This document shows, piece by piece, positions 24,333-33,347 of a stretch of DNA of 44,333 bases. The number at the start of each line of letters is the position of its first letter. The first letter of the stretch is position 1. The notes under the pieces were generated by a model. That model was not told the origin of the DNA and did no database searches. It saw nothing but the letters and a program-made list of their open reading frames with translations. Made by a program: the position numbers and the translations under genes. Origin of the DNA: JBOGEN01 sp050743265 (lineage in GTDB: Bacteria; Actinomycetota; Actinomycetes; JBOGEN01); contig JBOGEN010000009.1 of the NCBI GenBank assembly GCA_050743265.1, positions 1 to 44,333 of the forward strand, given 5' to 3'.

Positions 24333-25134
24333 GATGACTTACGTGAACTCGGCGTGGACCGCTCTCGGTGATCCGACCCGGCGGGCGATCTTCGAGAGCC
24401 TCGTCGAGAGTCCCTGTGCAGTCAGTCAGCTCGCCGGGAGGCTTCCGGTCACCCGCTCGGCGGTGTCGCAGCACCTCAAGATCCTCAAGGACGCCGGGCT
24501 GGTGGTTGACCGCCAGTCCGGTAGGCACCGCATCTACCGGGTCGACCGGCAAGGCCTTGCCGCGCTTCGCGCCGAGCTCGACCGCTTCTGGAACACGACG
24601 CTCGCCGCCTACAAGGAGGTCGTCGAGCGACCAGAGAAGGAGGAGAGCATGGGCATGCAGGCCGCAGACACCTCGGTGGCAACCTCGATCGCCGTCGAGG
24701 CGCCGATCGAACGCGCCTTCAGGATCTTCACCGAGGAGTTCGGCAGCTTCAAGCCGCCGGAGCACAACATGCTCGGGGTCGAGATCGCCGAGACCGTGTT
24801 CGAGCCCCGCGTCGGCGGTCACCTGTACGACCGCGGGGTGGACGGCAGCGAGTGCCGTTGGGCACGAGTCCTGGCGTACGAGCCGCCGGAGCGCGTCGTG
24901 CTCAGCTGGGACATCAGCCCCTCCTGGCAGCTCGAGACCGACCCGGAGCGGACCAGCGAGTGGGAGGTGCGCTTCATCGCCGAAGCCCCACAGCGCACCC
25001 GCGTGGAGATCGAGCACCGCCATCTCGACCGCCACGGGACCGGCTGGGAAGGCGTACGCGAGGGTGTCGCCGGCGAGCAGGGCTGGCCGCTGTACTTGCA
25101 GCGCTACGCCCAGCATCTGGCTGACGATCAGTGA
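24331..25134 (+). CDS. ArsR-family HTH regulator fused to an SRPBCC (AHSA1) domain
   Basis: 267 residues. Residues about 1-95 are an ArsR winged helix (WTALGDPTRRAIFESLVE, SQLAGRLPVTRSAVSQHLKILKDAGLV, GRHRIYRVD) without an obvious metal-binding Cys motif. Residues about 115-265 form an AHSA1-type SRPBCC ligand-binding domain (SIAVEAPIERAFRIFTEEF, VFEPRVGGHLYDRGVDG, VLSWDI, TRVEIEHRHLDRHG). The two are usually adjacent separate genes. Here they are one frame, yet GAAGGAGGAGAGC just before in-frame ATG 24649 (residue 107) looks like a retained ribosome binding site. GTG 24331 or ATG 24334 starts the full protein, probably on a leaderless mRNA. It is divergent from the ECF42-YCII operon. Ligand unknown. 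Confidence 0.9.
   Translation: MMTYVNSAWTALGDPTRRAIFESLVESPCAVSQLAGRLPVTRSAVSQHLKILKDAGLVVDRQSGRHRIYRVDRQGLAALRAELDRFWNTTLAAYKEVVERPEKEESMGMQAADTSVATSIAVEAPIERAFRIFTEEFGSFKPPEHNMLGVEIAETVFEPRVGGHLYDRGVDGSECRWARVLAYEPPERVVLSWDISPSWQLETDPERTSEWEVRFIAEAPQRTRVEIEHRHLDRHGTGWEGVREGVAGEQGWPLYLQRYAQHLADDQ
24649..25134 (+). CDS. possible internal translation product: free SRPBCC domain
   Basis: A strong Shine-Dalgarno-like run (AAGGAGGAG) six bases before ATG 24649 could give a separate 161-residue SRPBCC protein in frame with the fusion. This is an inference from the sequence of the junction; the full-length protein is open as well. Confidence 0.4.
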   Translation: MGMQAADTSVATSIAVEAPIERAFRIFTEEFGSFKPPEHNMLGVEIAETVFEPRVGGHLYDRGVDGSECRWARVLAYEPPERVVLSWDISPSWQLETDPERTSEWEVRFIAEAPQRTRVEIEHRHLDRHGTGWEGVREGVAGEQGWPLYLQRYAQHLADDQ

Positions 25135-25248
25135 CCTGGGATCGGCGATGGCATTCAGCTCCACTGATCCGCCGCGTGGGCACGCCTGCGCCACGCGTCC
25201 CTCATGGTGCTGGATCACCGTGGGCACGCCGTGCACATCTCCGCGTCG

Positions 25249-25671
25249 TCATGCTCGGGGTCGTGTCGCGCTCGGCACGTGAGGCCTGCCTCGGCGAGGG
25301 GGTTCGGAAGCGAGGAGGACGAACCAGACGGTCTTGCCGGTGGTGTCGCTGCGGACGCCGAAGTCCTCGGCGAGGGCGTGGACCAGGAGGAGGCCGCGGC
25401 CCGCCTCGGACGTCTCGTCGCGCGAGGGGGGTGTCAGCTGCCCCGGTTCGTCGTCGCGGACGGTGATCGACAGCCGAGGGGACTCGAAGGACGCGGTCAC
25501 GGTGGTGGGGCTGTGTGCGTGCAGGATCGCGTTCGTGACGAGCTCACTCACGAGAAGGGCTGCGGTGTGCGCGATCTCCTCGCAGGACCACAGCCTGCAC
25601 AGGCTGACCACCCACCGCCGCGCTTGCGCGGGGGCACGGAGGTCCGACCGCAGCCGGAGCGTCTCGGCCAC
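25249..25671 (-). CDS. ATP-binding anti-sigma/serine kinase-type protein (HATPase_c_2)
   Basis: About 140 residues with an RsbW-like GHKL fold: ARRWVVSLCRLW, N-box HTAALLVSELVTNAILHAH, G1-box VRDDEPGQL, and G2-box SEAGRGLLLVHALAEDFGV, then GKTVWFVL. The start is uncertain; GTG 25671 preceded by AAAGGCGG gives the usual family length, while the frame stays open upstream to 25929. Such proteins act as anti-sigma or anti-anti-sigma switching kinases, or as regulators in stress and development. No cognate sigma factor or antagonist lies beside it, so its partner is not known. Confidence 0.83.
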   Translation of the reverse strand: MAETLRLRSDLRAPAQARRWVVSLCRLWSCEEIAHTAALLVSELVTNAILHAHSPTTVTASFESPRLSITVRDDEPGQLTPPSRDETSEAGRGLLLVHALAEDFGVRSDTTGKTVWFVLLASEPPRRGRPHVPSATRPRA

Positions 25672-25941
25672 AAGGCCGCCTTTGCCCCGAGGGGTGCACT
25701 CGACACCGGGACGATCAGGAAATCTCACCTCTCCTGCCCGAGCAACCCACCTCCCACGGTGTTGGGGGTGGGTTCGCCGGACGTTCACGTTCGTGCTGCG
25801 CTCGGTGGTCCTCGACCACTCCTCGTCACCGGAACCCAGGTGTGGACGCGCGACTGGTGACCCCATGAGGCCTGCCGGCCGCACCCGTCTGGGTTGACCG
25901 GAGACTGCGCGCCATTCAGCGGAGCGCACTGAAGCGCCGGG

Positions 25942-27747
25942 CTAGCGGCCTACCGCGTAAGCCTGGGCCCCTCGTGGGTTGGCCGCGGCACGCAGCACCC
26001 CTTCCGTGGTTCGACTCGCCGCGGTCATGTGCCCCAGGCTCCACGCTCCCTCTGCCACGACCTCGTGTCCTCGCCGACGAAGGTTCGCCATGGTCGCCTC
26101 ACCGACGCGGGTCTCCGCATGCAGTCGGCCAGGGAACGACGCCCGGGGATAGAACGACGAGGGAAAGTCCGTCGTGTGCCAGCACGGCGCGTCGACGGCC
26201 TCTTGCAGGTTCAGGCCGTGGTGGACATGGCGGAGGAAGAACAACAGCGACCACTGGTCCTGCTGGTCGCCGCCGGGCGTGCCGAAGGCGAGGTACGGGG
26301 AACCCCCTCGCAACACCAGGGAGGGCGTGAGGGTGGTGCGCGGCCGCTTGCCGCCGGCCAGCGTGTTCGCCAGGCCGGGCTCGAGCCAGAACATCTGGCA
26401 GCGGGTACTCAGGGGAAAGCCCAGCCCCGGCACGACCGGAGAGCTCTGCAGCCATCCTCCGCTCGGAGTCGCGGAGACCATGTTGCCGAAACGGTCGACC
26501 ACGTCGACGTGGCAGGTGTCACCAGCGACCATGCCACGCTCGGCGTCGGACGTCCTTCCGCCGACCACGCCTGCCGCAGCATCGGCCGGGTAGTCGTCGG
26601 CGCGCGGATAGTGAGGGAGCGCCGGACGACGCTGGCCGGGAGAGCCCGGACGTAGCCCAGCGCTCCAGGCCTGTGTCGGGTCGAGCAGCTGTGTGCGTGC
26701 CTCGGCGTACGAGGGGGACAGCAGGTCGGTCAGGGGGACGTCGACCGTGTCCGGGTCGCCGTAGAACGCCTCCCGGTCGGCAAACGCCAGCTTGGCGCAC
26801 TCCACGACGGTGTGGATCAGCTCCGGCGAGCTCGGGCCGAGGGCGCTCACGTCGAAGTGCTCGAGGAGCCGCAGCTGCTGGAGGAACACCGGGCCCTGGG
26901 TCCACGGTCCCGCCTTGCACACGGTGTAGCCGTGGTAGTCGAGCGTGACCGGCTCCTCGATCCGGGGGCGCCAGCTGGCCATGTCCTCGTAGGTGATCAG
27001 TCCCCGATGCGGCCGGCCACTGACGTCCATGAGCTCGGTCTCGGCGAAGTCGGCGATGGCCTCGACAACGAAGCCCTCGTAGAAGACTCGACGGGCCGCC
27101 TCGATCTGCTCGTCGCGGTCGGAGGAGGCTGCTTCGGCCTCTCGAAGGATCCGGGCGTACGTCTCGGCGGCCGTGGGGTTGCGCATCATCGCGCCGGACG
27201 CCGGGACCCGCCCGCCGTTGGACAGCCATACCTGAGCCGACGAGGGCCAGTGGGTCGTGAAGTGATCCTGCACCTGGCGCAAGGCCGCGGAGATCCCGGG
27301 AAGGACGGGGTATCCGCCGCCCGCGTAGTCGATGGCGTACCGAAGCACGTCTCGGAGTCGCATCGAACCCCAGCGACGGAGGAGGAGCATCCACGCGCCG
27401 TAGGCACCTGGCACGCAGGTGGGTAACAGTCCGGTGCCGGGGATGAGGTCCAGCCCGAGATCGTCGAAGGCGTCGGGAGTCGCCCGCTCCGGGGCGGTCC
27501 CCTGCCCACACACCACGAAGGGACGCTCGGCGCGGCCGTCCCACGCGATGATCGGCACCTCGCCGCCGGGTCCGTTCAGGTGCGGCTCGACCACCTGGAG
27601 GACCAGCCCTGCTGCGGTGGCCGCGTCGAACGCGTTGCCGCCTGCCTCCAGCACGGCCATCCCGCACTGGGACGCGAGCCAATGCGTCGAGGTGACCATG
27701 CCGTACGTCCCGACCAGCTCGGGCCTGGTGAGCAAGTCGTCCTGCAT
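25942..27747 (-). CDS. gamma-glutamyltransferase-family protein (Ntn hydrolase)
   Basis: 601 residues. GGT large-subunit features: GMVTSTHWLASQCGMAVLEAGGNAFDAATAA, NGPGGEVPIIAW. The processing site is GDTCHVDVVDRFGNMVSATPS (the Thr of DTCH is the expected nucleophile, about residue 425), followed by FGTPGGDQQDQWSL. The start ATG 27747 (MQDDLLTRPEL) matches the family start; an ATG at 27801 adds 18 unrelated residues. No signal peptide is present, so it is probably cytoplasmic, unlike classical periplasmic or secreted GGT. It is divergent from the peptide transporter and shares a promoter region with a candidate GntR operator. It may hydrolyse gamma-glutamyl or other amide bonds in imported compounds. 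Confidence 0.9.
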   Translation of the reverse strand: MQDDLLTRPELVGTYGMVTSTHWLASQCGMAVLEAGGNAFDAATAAGLVLQVVEPHLNGPGGEVPIIAWDGRAERPFVVCGQGTAPERATPDAFDDLGLDLIPGTGLLPTCVPGAYGAWMLLLRRWGSMRLRDVLRYAIDYAGGGYPVLPGISAALRQVQDHFTTHWPSSAQVWLSNGGRVPASGAMMRNPTAAETYARILREAEAASSDRDEQIEAARRVFYEGFVVEAIADFAETELMDVSGRPHRGLITYEDMASWRPRIEEPVTLDYHGYTVCKAGPWTQGPVFLQQLRLLEHFDVSALGPSSPELIHTVVECAKLAFADREAFYGDPDTVDVPLTDLLSPSYAEARTQLLDPTQAWSAGLRPGSPGQRRPALPHYPRADDYPADAAAGVVGGRTSDAERGMVAGDTCHVDVVDRFGNMVSATPSGGWLQSSPVVPGLGFPLSTRCQMFWLEPGLANTLAGGKRPRTTLTPSLVLRGGSPYLAFGTPGGDQQDQWSLLFFLRHVHHGLNLQEAVDAPCWHTTDFPSSFYPRASFPGRLHAETRVGEATMANLRRRGHEVVAEGAWSLGHMTAASRTTEGVLRAAANPRGAQAYAVGR

Positions 27748-27798
27748 GTTTCTGCCCCAGTTCGTGGTGGTATCAGGTAGGCCATTGATGTTATTGCA

Positions 27799-27810
27799 CA
27801 TATGACATAG
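27799..27810. promoter_or_regulatory. candidate GntR/FCD operator between GGT and the transporter operon
   Basis: The minus strand reads CTATGTCATATG (27810-27799), containing the palindrome TATG-T-CATA. A close variant, CTATGTGACATG, lies upstream of the gntR gene at 34683-34694: 10 of 12 positions agree. It lies in the short divergent promoter region, so one regulator could control both directions. Confidence 0.45.
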
Positions 27811-27859
27811 TGTGACCGCCCTGTCCCCCGGCTGACCTGGCAGTGGCTTGGAGCACCCA

Positions 27860-29470
27860 ATGACTCGAGACTGGTCCGAACTGAGCGGCAGCCTGGTGAC
27901 GAGGCGGACGATGCTGAAGTTCTCCGCGGGGTCAGCAGCCGCCCTGGCCGTCGGCGCGTGTGGTGGGTCCTCGTCGAGCGATCAGGGTTCCGGCAGCGCC
28001 GGCAAGCCGCAGCGCGGGGGTCACCTGAGTGCTGCATGGAACCTCGACAAGTTCACGTCGCTGGATCCGCAGCTCACCTCGGGCGCCGACATGATGGGGC
28101 TGCTCGTCAACGTGTGCGAGGGCCTGACGCGCGTGACCCCGAGCCTGGACGTCGAAGGCGCGCTCGCAGAGTCGTGGGAGGTCAGCAAGGACGGGCTGAC
28201 CTACACGTTCCACCTGCGCCGCGGGGTCTCCTGGCACAACGGGGACGACTTCACCGCGCAGGACATGCTCTTCACCTACGAGCGGGGGGCTGACCCCTCC
28301 CTCGGCTCGCCCAGCGCCGGCGGGCTCAGCGCCGTCCGGGACGTGCAGGCACCCGACGACCACACCCTCGTCTTCCATCTCAAGCAGCCGTTCGCGCCGT
28401 TCCTCACGATGGTCACGGGGATGCCCGGCCGCATCCTCTGCGCGGTGAACAAGCGGGCCCTCGACCAGATGGGCCCGGACCGTTACGGGGTGGAGCCGGT
28501 CGGCACCGGCCCGTTCCGCATCAAGGAGCACATCCCCGGCGACCACCTGACGCTCACCCGCTTCGACGACTACTGGGACAAGCGCTACCCGCTGCTGGAC
28601 GAGGTCGTCATCGATCTGGTCCCCGAGCCGTCCACTGTCCAGTCCGGCCTGCTCGCGGGCGACATCCAGTTCGCCAACCTCCTGCTGCCGCAGTCCTTCG
28701 CCGCCGTCAACGCGTCCGACAACCTTCAGGTGTACAGCGTCCCGGGCTCGAACTGGTGGGGGCTGTGGATGAACTACCACAGCAAGGACGCCCCGTTCCT
28801 CGCCGACCCTCGCGTGCGACTTGCCTTCGCGCGCGCGCTCGACAGGGAGGCGCTTGTCGAGAAGGCCCTGTTCGGCCAGGGCGACGTGGGCTACGGCGTG
28901 TACAACCGTGCGGTCAAGTGGGCGCACCGTACGGACACGCCCCACACGCTCGGGTACGACCCGAAGAGCGCAAAGCAGCTGCTGTCCCAGGCGGACGCGA
29001 GCGGGGTCCGCATCGAGTTCCTGACCAGCCCGACCTTCAAGCGCACGGACGAGGTTCTCGCGGACATGCTGTCGCGGGTCGGGGTCCACGTCAGCCTCGA
29101 CCTGGTCGAGGACTCCGTGTACTCCCAGCGCGCGTACACCGCCTCGGACTACCAGATGCTGCACTCCGGCAGTGCCGCCGATCCCGACCCGGACGACTCG
29201 CTGTACTACTACTTCCACTCCGACGGTGCGTACAACACGTTCGGCTACGACAACCCGAAGGCGGACGCCCTGATCGAGAAGCAGCGGGAGGCGGTCGAGC
29301 GGGGCAGCCGCCGACAGGCGCTCGCGGAGCTCGAGGACCTCCTCGTCCACGACGTCGCCTCGGCTTTCACCTTCCACAGCCGCGACCTCGTCGGCATGAG
29401 CGCCGAGGTGCACGGGTGGGAGCAGATCCCCGAGCTGCGGAGCCTCCGCACCGTCTGGATCGAGCATTGA
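27860..29470 (+). CDS. peptide ABC transporter substrate-binding lipoprotein (SBP family 5)
   Basis: 536 residues. The ATG at 27860 opens a signal with twin arginines (TRRTMLKF, residues 14-21) and a lipobox ending at Cys34 (AVGAC), suggesting Tat export and lipid anchoring. The mature part has family-5 elements: HLSAAWNLDKFTSLDPQLTS, EGLTRVTP, LAESWEVSKDGLTYTFHLRRGVSWHNGD, GTGPFRI, RLAFARALDRE. It captures oligopeptides or similar ligands outside the membrane for the importer encoded next. It is the first gene of the transporter operon and divergent from the GGT-like gene. By neighbourhood, hydroxyproline-containing peptides are likely ligands. Confidence 0.93.
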   Translation: MTRDWSELSGSLVTRRTMLKFSAGSAAALAVGACGGSSSSDQGSGSAGKPQRGGHLSAAWNLDKFTSLDPQLTSGADMMGLLVNVCEGLTRVTPSLDVEGALAESWEVSKDGLTYTFHLRRGVSWHNGDDFTAQDMLFTYERGADPSLGSPSAGGLSAVRDVQAPDDHTLVFHLKQPFAPFLTMVTGMPGRILCAVNKRALDQMGPDRYGVEPVGTGPFRIKEHIPGDHLTLTRFDDYWDKRYPLLDEVVIDLVPEPSTVQSGLLAGDIQFANLLLPQSFAAVNASDNLQVYSVPGSNWWGLWMNYHSKDAPFLADPRVRLAFARALDREALVEKALFGQGDVGYGVYNRAVKWAHRTDTPHTLGYDPKSAKQLLSQADASGVRIEFLTSPTFKRTDEVLADMLSRVGVHVSLDLVEDSVYSQRAYTASDYQMLHSGSAADPDPDDSLYYYFHSDGAYNTFGYDNPKADALIEKQREAVERGSRRQALAELEDLLVHDVASAFTFHSRDLVGMSAEVHGWEQIPELRSLRTVWIEH

Positions 29471-29518
29471 GCTGAGCCCCTCGCTCCCGCCAAGGCTCCC
29501 CCCAAGGAGACCGCCGCC

Positions 29519-30472
29519 GTGTTGCTGTACCTCACCAAGCGCATCGCCCACGCGCTCGTCGTCATCTGGGCGGTGGCCACGGTGGTGTTCTTCCTCGTCC
29601 GGCTGGTCCCGGGGGGTCCGGTGGCCGCGATGCTCGGCGGTGAGTACAGCGCCGAGGCGGCCCGGGCGCTCGAGCAGCGGCTGGGCTTGGACCAGCCGCT
29701 CTACGTCCAGTACGGCCGCTACCTCGAGGGCCTGCTCCAGCTCGACCTCGGCGTGTCCATCGCCGGGGGGACCACGGTGACCTCCGCCCTGGCCGAGGCG
29801 TTCCCGCGGACGGTCAGCCTCACCGTCATGGGGCTCACGATCGGGCTGTGCCTGGCGATCCCCCTCGGGATCCGGGCGGCGCAGCGGAAGGCGCGCGTCG
29901 CGGGTCCGTTCGCCACCGCGGTCGGGATGATCGGGCTCAGCCTGCCGACGTTCTGGCTCGGCATGCTCCTCATCCTGTTCGTCGGGGTGAACCTCCAGTT
30001 CCTGCCGTCGTACGGCTACGAGCCGCTGTCCGCGGGCCTCTGGCCGTGGCTGAGCCACGTGCTCATGGCGGGCGGCTGCCTCGGACTCTGGTTCGCCGCT
30101 CCTCTCGTCCTCATCACCCGCAGCTCGATGGCGGAGGCGCTGCGCGAGCCATACGTCCAGACGGCCCGCGCGAAGGGTCTGTCCGACTCGGTGACGCTGA
30201 TGAAGCACGCCGTGCCCAACGCCTTCATCCCCGTGCTCACCATGGCCGGGATCCAGACCGGGGCGCTGCTCAGCGGAGCCGTCGTCACCGAGGTGGTCTT
30301 CGCCATCGACGGCATCGGTCGCGTGCTCGTGGCGGCGATCCACAACCGCGACTATCCGATGATCCAGGGCGTCATCCTGCTCATCAGCCTCGTCTTCGTG
30401 GCGGTCAACATCGTGGTCGACCTCCTGTACGCATGGCTGAACCCGCGGATCCGACTCACGCGGGAGGCCTGA
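29519..30472 (+). CDS. ABC transporter permease (DppB/OppB type)
   Basis: 317 residues, six predicted TM helices. It begins LLYLTKRIAHALVVIWAVATVVFFLVRLVPGGP, the classical DppB opening. The EAA-type loop (REPYVQTARAKGLSDSVTLMKHAVPNAFIPVL, about 200-232) contacts the ATPases. The GTG start 29519 has AAGGAGA eight bases upstream. It forms the membrane channel with the next permease. Confidence 0.94.
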   Translation: MLLYLTKRIAHALVVIWAVATVVFFLVRLVPGGPVAAMLGGEYSAEAARALEQRLGLDQPLYVQYGRYLEGLLQLDLGVSIAGGTTVTSALAEAFPRTVSLTVMGLTIGLCLAIPLGIRAAQRKARVAGPFATAVGMIGLSLPTFWLGMLLILFVGVNLQFLPSYGYEPLSAGLWPWLSHVLMAGGCLGLWFAAPLVLITRSSMAEALREPYVQTARAKGLSDSVTLMKHAVPNAFIPVLTMAGIQTGALLSGAVVTEVVFAIDGIGRVLVAAIHNRDYPMIQGVILLISLVFVAVNIVVDLLYAWLNPRIRLTREA

Positions 30473-30477
30473 GCGGC

Positions 30478-31320
30478 ATGGCACGCTCCACTGCTCTTCG
30501 CCACCGGCTCCTGCGGGACCCGCTCGGCCTCACCGGGCTCGGCATCATCGGCGTACTCGTCCTCGTCGCGGCGCTGGGTCCCTTCATCACGCCGTACGAC
30601 CCCACGGCACAGCAGTTCGACCTGCTGAGCCCGCCGACCTGGGACCACCCGATGGGGACCGACTCGCTCGGGCGGGACGTGCTGAGCCGTGTCATCTCGG
30701 GGACTCGCGTGTCGGTCGCCGTCGGGCTGGGCGTCGCCCTCCTCGGGGGCGTCGTCGGCGTGATCCTCGGGCTGCTCGCGGGTTACTTCCGCGGGTGGAT
30801 CGACGACGTGATCAGCAGGCTCGTCGAGATCCAGTGGGCCTTCCCCGAGCTCATCGCCGCGCTCGTCATCGTGAGCGTTCTCGGCAACGGGCTGGTGAAC
30901 GTCATCATCGCGATCGCGTTCGCGTACGTCGACGACTTCGCCCGCCTCGTCCGTGGCGAGACCCTGCGGCTGCGCAACAGCGAGTTCGTCCTGGCCGCCA
31001 GAGTCGTCGGCATGCCCACGAACACGCTCGTGCTCAAGGAGGTGCTGCCGACCGCGCTCGGCCCGGTCATCGTCCAGGGGACGGTGGCCGTGGGGTTCGG
31101 CATCCTGGGCGAAGCTGCGCTGTCCTTCCTCGGGCTCGGCGTCGCTGTCAGTACGCCGACGTGGGGACTGATCCTCAGCGACGGGCGGGACTTCTTCCAG
31201 GCCGCCTGGTGGCTGGCCGTCTTCCCCGGCGCCTGCATCATGGTCACGGTCCTGGGGACGAACCTTCTCGGCCGGGCCCTGCAGCGGGTCTTCGGTGCCC
31301 CGGAGGCGAGCAAGATATGA
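30478..31320 (+). CDS. ABC transporter permease (DppC/OppC type)
   Basis: 280 residues: N-terminal RDPLGLTGLGIIGVLVLVAALGPFITPYDP, GTDSLGRDVLSRVISGTRVSV, EAA loop LRNSEFVLAARVVGMPTNTLVLKEVLPTALG, and ALSFLGLGV. The ATG at 30478 lies five bases after the upstream stop, with GGGAGG inside the preceding gene. The stop overlaps the next start (ATGA). Second membrane subunit of the importer. Confidence 0.94.
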   Translation: MARSTALRHRLLRDPLGLTGLGIIGVLVLVAALGPFITPYDPTAQQFDLLSPPTWDHPMGTDSLGRDVLSRVISGTRVSVAVGLGVALLGGVVGVILGLLAGYFRGWIDDVISRLVEIQWAFPELIAALVIVSVLGNGLVNVIIAIAFAYVDDFARLVRGETLRLRNSEFVLAARVVGMPTNTLVLKEVLPTALGPVIVQGTVAVGFGILGEAALSFLGLGVAVSTPTWGLILSDGRDFFQAAWWLAVFPGACIMVTVLGTNLLGRALQRVFGAPEASKI

Positions 31321-32378
31321 CCCTGCTTGGCGTGTCCGGCCTGGACGTCTCCTACGAGCGTGAGGGGCAGGTCGTCCACGCGGTGTCCGACGTGAGCCTC
31401 TCGCTGCGTCGCGGCGAGATCCTGGGACTCGTCGGCGAGTCGGGCTCGGGCAAGACGACGCTGGGCCTGGCCGTCCCGCAGCTGCTCCCGGGCACCGGGC
31501 GGATCACCCAGGGCAGCGTCACCTTCGACGGCGTCGACCTCACGCGGTGCACCACCGACGAGCTGCGCCGCATCCGTGGCAAGCGCATCGCCGTCGTGTT
31601 CCAGGACCCGTCGACCAGCCTGAATCCGGTGCTGACGGTCGGCGAGCAGCTTGCCGAGACGATCCGCCTGCACCGGGACACCGGCGAGTCCACCTCCGTG
31701 TGGACGGAGTCGCTCCGCAAGTTCGTGGGGCCGCTCGCTCGGCGGGGCAAGTCCTGGGCGGCCGCGGTCGAGATGCTGAGGACGACAGGCATCCCCGATC
31801 CCGAGACGTGCGCGCGGCGGTACCCCCACCAGCTGTCCGGGGGGATGCGCCAGCGGGCCGCCATCGCGATGGCCCTGTCCTGTGACCCGGACCTGCTGAT
31901 CGCGGACGAGCCCACGACCGCCCTCGACGTCACCGTGCAGGCGACCATCCTCGAGCAGCTCGTCGACCTCGTACGCCGCATGAACGTGAGCGTGCTGCTC
32001 GTCACGCACGACCTGGGTGTCGCCAGCCAGTTCTGCGACAGGGTCGCCGTGATGTACGGCGGCCAGGTGTTCGAGGTGAGCTCGGCGCGCGAGGTCCTCG
32101 AGAACCCGCAGAACCCGTACACGCAGGGCCTGCTGGCCAGCCAGCCCAGGATCAGGGGCCATGTCGGTGACCTGGTGGGTCTCGGCGGCGACGTCGTCGA
32201 CCTCGGCGAGGAGCACGTCGGCTGCCGGTTCGCCTCTCGCTGTCCCGAAGTCCTCGCCGAGTGCCGCACGACCGCGCCCGGGCTCCACCGTCTCCCCGAG
32301 AGGCTCGTGACCGATGACCCAGACCATTGGTGCCGTTGCATCCGCCGAGAGGGCGCCCGCGCCGATCGTGCGAGCTGA
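31317..32378 (+). CDS. ABC transporter ATP-binding protein (DppD/OppD type)
   Basis: 353 residues: Walker A GESGSGKTT, Q-loop VVFQDPSTSLNPVLTVGEQ, signature LSGGMRQRAAIAMALSCDP, Walker B LLIADEPTTALDV, switch His in LLVTHDLG, and the oligopeptide-type C-terminal CRFASRCP motif. The ATG overlaps the permease stop. The 3' end overlaps the next ATPase gene by 65 bases, unusually long for this operon type. One of two ATPases powering import. Confidence 0.94.
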   Translation: MTLLGVSGLDVSYEREGQVVHAVSDVSLSLRRGEILGLVGESGSGKTTLGLAVPQLLPGTGRITQGSVTFDGVDLTRCTTDELRRIRGKRIAVVFQDPSTSLNPVLTVGEQLAETIRLHRDTGESTSVWTESLRKFVGPLARRGKSWAAAVEMLRTTGIPDPETCARRYPHQLSGGMRQRAAIAMALSCDPDLLIADEPTTALDVTVQATILEQLVDLVRRMNVSVLLVTHDLGVASQFCDRVAVMYGGQVFEVSSAREVLENPQNPYTQGLLASQPRIRGHVGDLVGLGGDVVDLGEEHVGCRFASRCPEVLAECRTTAPGLHRLPERLVTDDPDHWCRCIRREGARADRAS

Positions 32379-33345
32379 GGGGCTCAGCACGCACTTCACC
32401 TCGGGCGGGCTCGTCCGGCGCCTCCTCGACAGGCGCACAGTCGTCCGCGCCGTCGACAAGGTCGACCTCGCCGTCGCGCCCGGGGAGACGCTCGGGATCG
32501 TCGGTGAGTCCGGCTGCGGCAAGACCACGCTGGGGCGGACACTGCTGCGCCTCCACACCGCGACGGAGGGGCGCGTCTTCTTCGGGGACGCGGACGTCAC
32601 CCACCTCCCCGAGCGTCGGCTGCGCCCGCGCCGCCGGCAGCTGCAGATGATCTTCCAGGACCCGAAGGGCAGCCTGAACCCGCGGCAGACGGTGCGTCAG
32701 ATCCTGCGCAGGACGCTCCGCGTGCACGGGACCACCGGGAGCGAGGCGGAGGAGCGGATCGCCCGGTGCCTGCGGGACGCCGAGCTCGACCCGGACCGGT
32801 TCGGCCCCAGGTACGCCTCCGAGCTGTCCGGGGGGGAGGCGCAGCGCGTGGGCATCGCCAAGGCCCTCCTGCTGCAACCTGACCTGATCATCGCGGACGA
32901 GCCGGTGAGCTCGCTGGACGTCACCGTCCAGGCCCAGATCGTCAACCTCCTGCAGCGGCTGCGGACCACCCAGCGGCTGGCGCTGGTGTTCATCTCCCAC
33001 GACATGGCAGTCGTACGGCACATCAGCGACCGCATCATGGTGATGTACCTGGGCTCGGTGGTCGAGGAAGGTCCGGCCAGGGACGTCTTCGACGATCCGC
33101 TGCACCCGTACACCAGGGCGCTGCTCGACGCGGTCCCCGAGGTGGGCGAGCGCCGGCGACCCGTGGGGCTGAGCGGTCAGGTTCCCAGTCCGAGCAACCC
33201 ACCTTCCGGCTGCCCGTTCCAGACCCGCTGCCCAGCCAAGATCGGCGCTGTGTGCGAGGACGTGCGGCCGGTTCTCACGGAGCTCAGCTCAGGGCACCGC
33301 GTCGCCTGCCACCTTCATGTCCCGGTGGGCGAGCGGGCTGCCTGA
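32314..33345 (+). CDS. ABC transporter ATP-binding protein (DppF/OppF type)
   Basis: 343 residues: Walker A GESGCGKTT, MIFQDPKGSLNPRQTV, signature LSGGEAQRVGIAKALLLQP, Walker B LIIADEPVSSLDV, FISHDMAVVRHI, and CPFQTRCP near the end. The ATG at 32314 lies within the 3' end of the preceding gene; a later start would cut into the domain-conserved VRAEGLSTHF region. It is followed by the hydrolase gene two bases after its stop. Confidence 0.93.
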   Translation: MTQTIGAVASAERAPAPIVRAEGLSTHFTSGGLVRRLLDRRTVVRAVDKVDLAVAPGETLGIVGESGCGKTTLGRTLLRLHTATEGRVFFGDADVTHLPERRLRPRRRQLQMIFQDPKGSLNPRQTVRQILRRTLRVHGTTGSEAEERIARCLRDAELDPDRFGPRYASELSGGEAQRVGIAKALLLQPDLIIADEPVSSLDVTVQAQIVNLLQRLRTTQRLALVFISHDMAVVRHISDRIMVMYLGSVVEEGPARDVFDDPLHPYTRALLDAVPEVGERRRPVGLSGQVPSPSNPPSGCPFQTRCPAKIGAVCEDVRPVLTELSSGHRVACHLHVPVGERAA

Positions 33346-33347
33346 CC

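Noticed and set aside
27932..30484. An 850-codon minus-strand open frame opposite the substrate-binding protein and first permease
   Set aside because: It is made of His/Asp/Arg-rich low-complexity sequence, the usual shadow of a high-GC gene, and the plus-strand genes have clear motifs.
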